Source of the DNA: Escarpia spicata
Taxonomy: Eukaryota > Annelida > Polychaeta > Sabellida > Siboglinidae
Assembly: GCA_963995525.1 (NCBI GenBank)
Contig: OZ023210.1
Location: 4,814,527-4,878,526, forward strand
Reading direction: 5' to 3'
Length of the DNA: 64,000 nucleotides
The stretch's first letter is position 1; each line of letters opens with the position of its first letter. The notes below the pieces were generated by a model that did no database searches, had not been told where the DNA came from, and saw only the letters and a program-made list of their open reading frames with translations. Positions 56,255 to 64,000 of this stretch are shown here, one piece after another. The position numbers and the translations under genes are program-made.

Positions 56255-57240
56255 CTCGCACAGAGAACGGCTCGGTCGTTAAAACTACCGAAAATGTCCT
56301 CAGTCCAATTTAAAAATCGAAAAAATATGAATTCAATGTAATAACGAAATTGTATTTTGATACGAATGTAGACATGTTGTGGTTCTTGGAACAACAATTC
56401 TTCTCATCCAATCCACCTGTGGTTTACTGCAATAACCATTCAAACCTGTGGTTTACTGCAATAACCATTCAAACATTGATGATTTTTGTAATGTGTGCTA
56501 CGTTATCTGCCACCTTACTAAATATAACTTAAAACACTTAAAATCAACATTTAAGATATTAAAATGGTACCTAGTGCAAAGTGAGTCGCCGGCCACGGCA
56601 TGCATAACAATAATTAATATACGCATTATTTACCACCATAGAGTTGTCATAGCAAAATACGACTTTGTTTTATTGGTGTGGAAATATGAGAAATGGTTAA
56701 ACTTGGTCGGTTTCCAAAAGCTGCTACTTTTAAATCAGGGAAGCCATACAATTTATTTTGTTGTGATATCTTTCACTGGGCCCTTGTCGCATGCTGTATA
56801 ACAATGGGGTTCGCCTCAAGTGACCACGTGGCTGATAGTATGGCTTTCAACTAATCTCGTATTTGGATAACGTGGAATACACACATTGCCGATTTGTAAG
56901 TATACGGTTTATGCATAGTATCGACAAATTGTTTAAAAATGGAACATAAAATGTATTGATTTTGGACTGTGGCGTGAAACCTCGATGCAACATATATCAC
57001 AAATGTTAAAAAAAGTATAATCAAGTAAACATACGTACATAAATGACGATAGTGTGTCCCTTCGATTCTTTCCAGTAAAAATACTGCACCGTTTATAACA
57101 TTATTTAATATTTATAATGACATCTGGAGCACTTGTGGAAGTATCAACTAATTAAATATTTCGGCGATGTAGTACAGTTATCATGGATTATTACGATTTG
57201 CACTGCCGTATACGGATAACGTAAACACATACAAATATTA
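56255..57240. other. 3' flank of the ACSL gene with a 33-bp tandem duplication
   Basis: No gene is supported. ACCTGTGGTTTACTGCAATA plus ACCATTCAA is repeated twice at about 56,414-56,472. The polyadenylation site could not be placed. Confidence 0.6.
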
Positions 57241-57248
57241 ACTTTTCG

Positions 57249-58470
57249 TTGTATACTCCAAATGTGGCTCTGATTAACGCTAGATCCCTACGCAATAAAG
57301 CGACGACTATGAGGAAATCTATTCTTGGGCATAAGTGGGATGTGTTGGATGCGTCTGTATCTGTCGTGCACACCATCATTGTTGGGGATTTCAAAATCCC
57401 CAACAATGATAGCGAAACTAAATCTGAACCTCTACGTGATCTTCTTGAGTCGTTTAACCTAACTCAACATGTACTTTCACCTACACACACTAGTGGACAT
57501 ATCCTGGATCTAGTCGACAGTAATAGTAACAACAACCCCATCTCTGCCGTCACAGTTCTTCCAGGCTCCATTTCTGATCATCATCGTATTGAAATTGCAG
57601 TAAACGCACCGGAGCCACCTTCTATGGTATCGACGACTACAAAACGTACCTTTCGGAACACTGATAACTGTGCACTGAGACACGAAATAAAACAAGTTTG
57701 TGCTGATATGACATCGTGCTGTAAAGATATCCAAGTGGGTGAATTAGGCGCTAAGTACAACACCAACCTAACGAAGTGTCTGGATAAACACACTCCGTGG
57801 CGCATTGTACGCTCACGAAACAACTCGACCCAATGATGGTACGACGCAGACATTGCCGATGCCCGTGAGCAGAAACTGAAACTAGAAAATCTTTGGAGGA
57901 AAACCAAACTTGAAATTCATCGCCAGTTGTACGTCATGTTACGTGATGAATGCAATGTCTTGATACTGGAGAGAAAAACATGATATTCCAAGATCGTTTA
58001 GAAAACGCTAACAATAACACTATATTTCGTTTGGTGAGATCTCTTGGTAGTCACACTTCTCAGCTACATCCATGATTCAGCTCGGCAGCGGAAGGATGCG
58101 AAGTATTTTCGCATTTCTTTAGTGACAAAATTGATAAATTGTTGTCAAGCTTACAACTTTGCACATCAACTGATCTAGCCACATGTGATGAAAGGCAAAT
58201 GTTTCGCAGATCCTATACACGTATTCCATGCTACAACAGCCGAAGAAATCACAACAATTTTTCCTACCACGAACACAACTTGCATGCTAGATCCTCTACG
58301 TGCCAACCAGCTGAAAGATAATGCCACCAGTCTTGTGTCCTTTGTAACACTGATCACGAATGCATCTCTTGAAGATGCTGTCACGCCAACACTGCGTAAG
58401 CTGGCTATTGTCCGTCCTTTGTTGAAAAAACCATCGCTTAACAAAGACGTCTTGAATAACTAACGTCCAG
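57249..58470 (+). pseudogene. CR1-like LINE endonuclease and linker, decayed
   Basis: The frame reads PNVALINARSLRNKATTMRK (endonuclease start), then IIVGDFKIPNNDS, LRDLLESFNLTQHVLSPTHT and GHILDLVDS, with SISDHHRIEIAV (SDH motif). After a stop at 57,834 it resumes with WYDADIADAREQK. A later part (LDPLRANQLKD, FVTLITNASLEDAVTPTLRK, then RPLLKKPSLNKD) is the approach to the reverse transcriptase. Residues between the endonuclease start and GDF are deleted, and a 36-bp palindrome lies at that point. The element is cut off before the catalytic YADD. Confidence 0.87.
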
Positions 58471-58799
58471 TGAGTAATCTCACACATTTGTCTAAAGTAA
58501 ACTACTCAACAACAGAAAGTTATATTTCTCTTAAATTGCATATATTATAATATGTGGGGATCGCACCCCAATATATTTGGTATCAACGGATGCAGTGATC
58601 AAATATGGATTAAATGAATGCAATCAAGCAGCATTTACACCATTATCTGCACGACCAGAATGGGGTATGTACTAATGCCATGGAATCAGCCATGGGCAAC
58701 AAACAAGGCACATCACGGGTTCTCATCGATTTCAGTGCAGCTTACACCTAAAGTGGTCAGACAAGGTACCCAACACTACACTATGGGAATGATCCAAAC

Positions 58800-59090
58800 A
58801 ACTACCAGTAGAAAACGAAATAAAGAAGAGAAAATGCAGGTGGTTAGGACATACACCGAGGAAACCTGCAAAAATCATCACACGACAAACAATTACATGG
58901 AACCCCCCAGGGAAGAGAAGAAAAGGAAGGCCGAGAAACACCTGACAGAGAGACATGGAAAGCGAAAGAAAGCAGATTGAAAAAATCTGGAAAGAAATTG
59001 AGAAAATAGCACCAATCCGACAACAGTGGAAGATCATTGTCGATGGCCTATGGTCCCAGCGAGCAAACAGGTAAGTAAATAAGTAGTTTT
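58800..59090 (+). pseudogene. 3' end of an RTE-like LINE with a TAAG-type tail
   Basis: In one frame it reads [34 protein letters not shown], and after a stop QRDMESERKQIEKIWKEIEK. This is the conserved C-terminus of RTE-like ORF2 (GH-LRK...TWNPQGKRKRGRP). It ends with GTAAGTAAATAAGTAG, a simple tail typical of RTE insertions. The rest of the element is missing (5' truncation). Confidence 0.82.
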
Positions 59091-59489
59091 CACCATATAT
59101 GTAAGTTCAATTTAATAAATTATTCGTAAACATTATGGCTAAGAAGGACCAAATGCATTTGGGGATGGTATTGAGGAATGTGTTACAATGGAAATAATGT
59201 ATACAATATACCCTGTAGGATATGCGATTCTTGATAAATGTTTTTTGTAACAGGAAATCTGCTATGTTGAACGTGGGAAAACGGGACTATGTTGAACATC
59301 AAAGGGCATTACAGTTAGCTCAGCGAACGTTATTACGGGGTTATTAAACACAATTTGGCTGACAGTGTACCTTGAACATAGTTAGTATGGTCTTAAAAAC
59401 ATTATATTAATAATAAATAAATGACAAACTAGAAACATGCCGCCTCCTGTTAACACGTGGAAAATTTCAAGTTGGAGTCACTTCCACGA

Positions 59490-59497
59490 ACAATAAT
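59490..59497. other. Left 8-bp target-site duplication (ACAATAAT) of the hAT-type MITE
   Basis: ACAATAAT occurs immediately before the left end of the MITE and again at 59,662-59,669 directly after its right end. Confidence 0.85.
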
Positions 59498-59661
59498 ATA
59501 CCTGCCAACTCTCCCGGAATTTCCGTGAATTTCCTTGATTTTGGATGTATCTCCCGTCTTCCGATGTCAAGATCCGAGACAACTCGACGGGAGAGCGCGA
59601 CCCGGGATGCGTGCTGAACCGCTGATGAATCTCCCTGCGTTAAAACATAATTGGCAGGTGT
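59498..59661. mobile_element. 164-bp hAT-type MITE
   Basis: The ends are ATACCTGCCAA and TTGGCAGGTGT, imperfect inverted repeats. They are flanked by the 8-bp duplication ACAATAAT, the length made by hAT transposases. No coding capacity. Confidence 0.85.
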
Positions 59662-59823
59662 ACAATAATGCCACATGGAATCCATCATTAACGTCATTCA
59701 AACAGGGTAAGGTGAATGCCATAATTGATAAGTGATTATATTATGTATTGAGCTATAGCAGAGTGATTGGAACCTAATACGTCTGAAAATATTTGAAACC
59801 TCTGTGTGAGCCATTAGAAGGCG

Positions 59824-60084
59824 TCACTTGCTGTCTTGTCGCCCACTAAGACGGACTTGGACATAACGGAGGCTAAACCCAACCTCAACGAAGTCCCTAG
59901 CGATTGCTGAACATTTGTTATGATAGTTAATTTCTATGCGAACGAGTTCTTTTTGAGCTCTACTTAGCTCTTCTACAAAAGCTTCCAGTTCGTTAAATTT
60001 AGAATTTATTGATTGAATGTTAGTGCTTAAAACACTAAAACGCGTAGTGTTTGTCTGTGTAAGTTTGCTAAACTTATCAGTCAT
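59824..60084 (-). pseudogene. LINE endonuclease N-terminal fragment
   Basis: On the minus strand the frame includes RFSVLSTNIQSINSKFNELE, then AFVEELSRAQKELV, the first strand and helix of an AP-type LINE endonuclease. Similarity fades after about 45 residues. It may belong to the same minus-strand element as the ORF1 fragment at 62,808-63,230. Confidence 0.65.
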
Positions 60085-60089
60085 AATAT

Positions 60090-61700
60090 GAAGACCGACG
60101 TATTAGTTGATAATTGTCAACATCATTTGTGTCTAAGATGTTAATTAAGTCATTGTTATTAATACCTCCTAAATAGGAGAGGAACGTGTCGTCAAATGTC
60201 ATGCCTTTATATAATTTGGTATTTATCATATGTATTTGTTATTATATTTGTATGTGTAAATGAGTGTTCAACAAATTGTGATATATGCATATACCGATAA
60301 TTAAATGTATTTGTGGTATTGCATGTCTTAAGTTTTATTGACGTAATGCACTGAACGTAAATGTGAGATTGATTAAACATGTAAATGTGAGAACAGTTTG
60401 AGATAGACATCTTGTAGTTTAGTATATAGAAAAAATAACAAAATAAGAATGATTTGCATAATGAATGCAAGAAGACCTTGTCATGGGAGAGGTGTAGAGC
60501 ATACAGTATTAAAACGGTTTTACAAGCCACATATACCCGAGTACCCGTAGTAACATACTAATGACATTTCACAGCAACAGAACGAATACATGTATTAAGA
60601 TAACTGAAGTGACAAGCTAAAGTTTGTGTTTATATAAAGTACAGGAGTAAAACATAGTGCAATACAAGGTTAAGCATTATGCTTCATTGTCCATTTTACT
60701 GTGATATGATAAGATTTAATTATACACATATAATCGCACACATACATATACATACTTGAAAGTTATGTCTATGTATCTATAGTAATATGACTACAGGTTT
60801 ACATTGCACAAAAACAAAGATTCTGTGAAGAAGCTATCGATTTACATTATGTGCAATAACTAACACACTGCTTTCATTTCAGATTTATACATCATATTTG
60901 TCAATCCATTTTACTGACAATAAAAAAGATTAAAATATATTATTAAATTAGATATATTAAATACATACGTATTTATATATTAGCTGTATAACTATTTCAA
61001 CTAACAAATATACAAAACAACATGACTAGCATTCAACTCAAAGAAAATTCAAAAAATTTATCTTTTCATAAGAAAACAAAATAAATTACAGTTTCAGTTT
61101 AACGGGATGTGCATTAGTGCACAAGGAGCTGGAGCTAATATTTCTAGGAAGACACTAACACTAAATATTATGTTAGTAAAATCACTTGAAAGAGTCCACA
61201 GAGAAACTTAATGTCAAGAGTACAACAAATCATTAGCAATTTAGATAGAGCAGTTAAAGTAGATTGATTGTTCAGCATGTAGTAACAGACTAACTAGCTA
61301 GGAATGTCACCAGATATACTGATAATATTCCCAATAGCTCTGATGTCACTGCAAATAACACTTGCGTGTAATGACTGAATCAAAGTAGAAAATACAGTTT
61401 AACATTATGCAGAAGTCGACGTAATGCTGTCGTGTGTTTACGTAAGCTTTACAGGTATTGTAATTTGAGAGAAGGAGAAGAAGAGAAAGAGAAGAAACCA
61501 GCTTGTAGAGAAAGAACTAGAACTAGAAAAGATAATAATTTAAAACGATTGAAGATAATATTAACTGACATCATATTATATTATCCCGGAGTCTGCAGAG
61601 TCAGTAAAGAGGACTTACCTCTCTTTTAATTGTCCTCGCTGCGTAGATCACGTCTCGCTCAGGAGACTCACGTTGCGCAGTCTCGTGTAACCAAAATAAA
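60090..61700. other. AT-rich DNA, no gene recognised
   Basis: About 1.6 kb of AT-rich sequence with frequent stops on both strands. No motif of any family was recognised. Confidence 0.5.
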
Positions 61701-61702
61701 AC

Positions 61703-61716
61703 AATAACAAAATATC
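61703..61716. other. Left 14-bp direct repeat flanking the Penelope-like element
   Basis: AATAACAAAATATC occurs here and again at 62,753-62,766 in the same orientation, exactly outside the element. It fits a target-site duplication. Confidence 0.8.
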
Positions 61717-62752
61717 AAATTCGAAACTTTCATTTTTCATATCCAAGAATCATGTTAAATTACCTGGTAGAGGCTTTCGTTGACGTGTCACGTCGACTTC
61801 ATCAATACCTATGACGCTGAATGACGTCATCGTACACGTGAGGCAGTTCGTAATTGCCCTCGTCTCTGTTGATGGGTGTTTGGGTTTTTCTGATCCAGAT
61901 GGCTTCCTTGATTTGCCGAATTCTTCTGTTGGGTTCTTTGTCAACAATGTTCACTCCCTCCCAGTCTATGATATGGTTTTCAGTTGTCGCATGGTCTGTA
62001 AGGGCGGATTTATTGATGATAGACATCAATCTTTTTTTTCCGCTCCTTGTGTATTTCTCATTTTTCGTGTTGTCTACGTCCTTTCTGTGTTCCTCCAGTC
62101 TTGTTTTGAGTAGTCTTCCTGTCTCCCCAATGTATTCCCCACCACAATTCTTGCACGGTATTTGGTACACCAGTTCGCCCTGTTCTTCTAGCTGTACTTT
62201 GTCCTTGGGATGTACCAACAGGTGTCTGAGGGTGGTGTGGGGACGCATGGCCGTTGCTACTCCATATTTTTTCAGTACTCGATGTACTCTCTCCGATACC
62301 CCCTCTATGTATGGGATGACTACTTGGCTCCGATAGTTTTTGTCCTTAGTCTTTTTGTTGGTCTTTTTCTTCTTACTGCTATCTGTCGCCTTTTTCAAGG
62401 CCCACGACGGATAGCCACATACTCTTAGAGCTCCTCTCAGGTGTTCCACCTCTTCTTTCTTGTCCCCCTCCTCCGAAGTTATTGTCTCACACCTGTTCAT
62501 AAGGGTTTTGACAACTCCCAACTTCTGATGTTTGGGGTGGTGGGATGCAAAATTCAGGTATTGGTCAGTGTGCGTCTTCTTCCTGTACACTGTGGACTTC
62601 ACACTGCCATCTTCCTTTCTGGTGAACTTTGCATCCAAGAAGGGCATGCTGTTGTTCTCTTCGTCTTCCCGTGTGAAAATGATGCTATCTTGGATATGAA
62701 AAATGAAAGTTTCGAATTTGAAAACGAACTATCCTGAAGAATGTTCAGTAAA
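61717..62752 (-). mobile_element. Truncated Penelope-like element with GIY-YIG endonuclease
   Basis: The 1,036-bp insertion lies between 14-bp direct repeats. An inverted repeat of about 32 bp (core TTCGAAACTTTCATTTTTCA at 61,720; reverse complement at 62,688-62,721) sits at both ends, so the 3' end is copied in inverse at the 5' end, a known Penelope arrangement. A 31-bp tail (GAAAACGAACTATCCTGAAG onward) completes the right side. A related fragment lies at 22,770-23,030. Confidence 0.88.
61802..62647 (-). CDS. Penelope-like ORF, C-terminal half: reverse transcriptase thumb and GIY-YIG endonuclease
   Basis: This is an intact 281-codon minus-strand frame from an internal ATG. It begins with FLDAKFTRKEDGSVKSTVYR and KKTHTDQYLNFASHHP (thumb/connection region of Penelope reverse transcriptase). 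A Lys-rich linker follows. The endonuclease has LVYQIPCKNCGGEYIGETGR, then LLKTRLEEHRKDV, holding the GIY-YIG-like Y, the Cys pair, and the conserved Arg and His. The catalytic reverse transcriptase core lies upstream and is missing, so this copy cannot move on its own. The undisturbed frame suggests a fairly young insertion. Confidence 0.93.
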   Translation of the reverse strand: MPFLDAKFTRKEDGSVKSTVYRKKTHTDQYLNFASHHPKHQKLGVVKTLMNRCETITSEEGDKKEEVEHLRGALRVCGYPSWALKKATDSSKKKKTNKKTKDKNYRSQVVIPYIEGVSERVHRVLKKYGVATAMRPHTTLRHLLVHPKDKVQLEEQGELVYQIPCKNCGGEYIGETGRLLKTRLEEHRKDVDNTKNEKYTRSGKKRLMSIINKSALTDHATTENHIIDWEGVNIVDKEPNRRIRQIKEAIWIRKTQTPINRDEGNYELPHVYDDVIQRHRY

Positions 62753-62807
62753 AATAACAAAATATCGTTCGTATACAGGGGCCGATTCCCGGTCGCAGGC
62801 CACGTGT

Positions 62808-63230
62808 TCAACGTACAGTGTTCATATCCTCCTGCGTGTGGATGACCCTGATCGTGTTTGCTAATGTCTTGATTACCACTTTTCCATTATAGGTCCAGCA
62901 GTGAGCAATTTTCTTCGCACGTTTCAACTGCCTTTTAGCGCTAGCCAGCGCTGCGCGGCGCTGCGTCAAGTCCTCGTTGACGAAAACTTTGTTTTGGTTT
63001 TCACTGACGCTGTTACGCAATCGGCTTCTAGCCCGTATGACTTCGTCTCGCACGTTAACTCTATTGAATCGCCTGAATCGGGGTCGATCGCCTGTTTCTG
63101 CCCTTTTGCCAAGCCTATGGCTGACTACAATGTCCTCTTGTGTCACTGGGGGGGGGGGGGGGTCACTGCCATTTTGACATTTATGGTTTCCACTACTTTG
63201 GCAGTAGTGTCCTCCCCGCCCCAGTTTCGC
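62808..63230 (-). pseudogene. LINE ORF1 C-terminal part (RRM and C-terminal domain), interrupted by a G-run
   Basis: The minus-strand frame reads TQEDIVVSHRLGKRAETGDR, then FRRFNRVNVRDEVIRARSRL, KVFVNEDLTQRRAALASAKR and CWTYNGKVVIKTLANTIRVI. This is the common LINE ORF1 layout: a SHRxG motif, basic RNA-binding stretch, (F/V)(I/V)NEDLT motif and WTYxGK motif. Upstream, KVVETINVKMAVT continues the protein but a run of 12 C/G residues (63,149-63,160) sits in the middle of the frame. Only the 3' part of ORF1 remains. Confidence 0.75.
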
Positions 63231-63260
63231 TATATCCGTGAATTCGTTACATGCGTGTGA

Positions 63261-64000
63261 GCGTTTACCCGCTAAGTGGCAATGTTATATGTGAGTTTTT
63301 AAACTATTCGCCAGGTGTCTATCAAACGCAAGGATATTTTGTTGTGTAACATTTATTTAGATGACACATAAAACAGTTAAAATGTTACTAATAATTAAGG
63401 GTAGTTATTATTGTAGCTCTTCTGTTAACATAATGTTTTTGGAACACCATACTTCACATACATATATAGCAAAATTGGCCATAACAAGTGAATCAAAAGG
63501 TTCTAACTGGATATCAACAGTATGTTTTAGCTAAGGTCACAACCAAGAGGCTACATTTGTAGAAAACAACATATAACCAACATTAAATAACACTCCATCT
63601 GACCAATTCTGATTAGTGGATTAGTGGATTTTACCCAGTGAAATGTTCCGAGTCACACAATGTCCAAAATGATGGAGTGCAGCCAATCGTGGTCGTTTCG
63701 TTGGTGGCAAATGCATGGCCGACTGTTCTCGGGACTCTTGCAGTACGCATGCTGCCCTGATAATGATGCCTTGATTGGTCTCCCAGTAGTGAGTCGCTTT
63801 CGACCACCACATGCCATCTTGCAACGGACTGTGGCAGTAGGCTGGACGCCAATCATTGTTGACGTCTGGAGAACACGTGGGCCATCTGGCGTGTCAAACT
63901 CATCATCGCTGTTCTCCACCTTGCTCTCAGATGCCTGGTTGTGATGAGGTTTCCGGTGTCTCCGTGCCACTGACGTTGGTTGTACACCGATGTGGAGTTG
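63261..64000. other. Right-hand end of the window, no gene recognised
   Basis: A minus-strand frame at 63,653-63,970 (about 105 codons, charged, starting MARRHRKPHHNQ) overlaps other frames of similar length. It shows no motif I recognise, so I do not call it a gene. Confidence 0.4.

Noticed and set aside
63621..63970. Overlapping minus-strand frames of 67-105 codons at the right edge
   Set aside because: Three frames overlap with no motif, so none can be preferred.

Overview
The window is animal nuclear DNA, most likely from a marine invertebrate bilaterian. It has one spliced gene with GT-AG introns, very long CA/TG and GA microsatellites, minisatellites, and many animal-type retroelements and DNA transposons. 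I cannot name the species. There is no sign of bacterial operons.

Host gene. One gene can be assembled on the + strand, from about 12.7 kb to the stop at 56,254: a long-chain-fatty-acid-CoA ligase of the ACSL1/5/6 branch. Nineteen coding exons were placed by hand from splice sites, matching phases and conserved family motifs. They cover an N-terminal membrane anchor, the AMP-binding signature, the YGQ motif, the TGD hinge region, the DRKK linker and the C-terminal PTLK lysine. Two pieces of the expected protein are missing. One lies in or beside a 200-N assembly gap (15,304-15,503), where a partial exon emerges from the gap. The other is the exon that should encode the LPLAHMFER-type motif, expected between 21.5 and 29.1 kb.

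Layout. 1-4.8 kb: an old L1/Tx1-type LINE whose 5' part is inverted, consistent with twin priming. 4.8-12.7 kb: AT-rich DNA with no supported gene. 12.7-21.5 kb: first half of the ACSL gene. 21.6-25.6 kb: a nest of LINEs, a Penelope fragment and GA repeats. 26.07-28.07 kb: a 2.0-kb foldback element with ~470-bp inverted repeats. 30.3-34.7 kb: a Ty3/gypsy element with both LTRs and a 5-bp target duplication. 38.3-40.9 kb: a 35-bp minisatellite. 40.9-47.4 kb: two decayed gypsy elements in opposite orientations. 48.0-48.4 kb: a 29-bp minisatellite. 49.5-51.8 kb: a TA-flanked Tc1/mariner-like non-autonomous element containing a tRNA-derived SINE. 51.8-54.5 kb: another LINE. Downstream of the gene (57-64 kb) are LINE pieces, a hAT-type MITE with an 8-bp duplication, and a truncated Penelope-like element with GIY-YIG endonuclease and a 14-bp duplication.

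The only gene with a recognisable cellular function is the acyl-CoA synthetase. Everything else is intronic or flanking mobile DNA and satellites, so the biology here is mostly intron growth by nested insertion and tandem amplification. I found no new multi-gene system. The least standard structures are the 2-kb foldback element, the 65-unit constant-length hairpin minisatellite, and the changed signature residue and missing exon in the ACSL gene.
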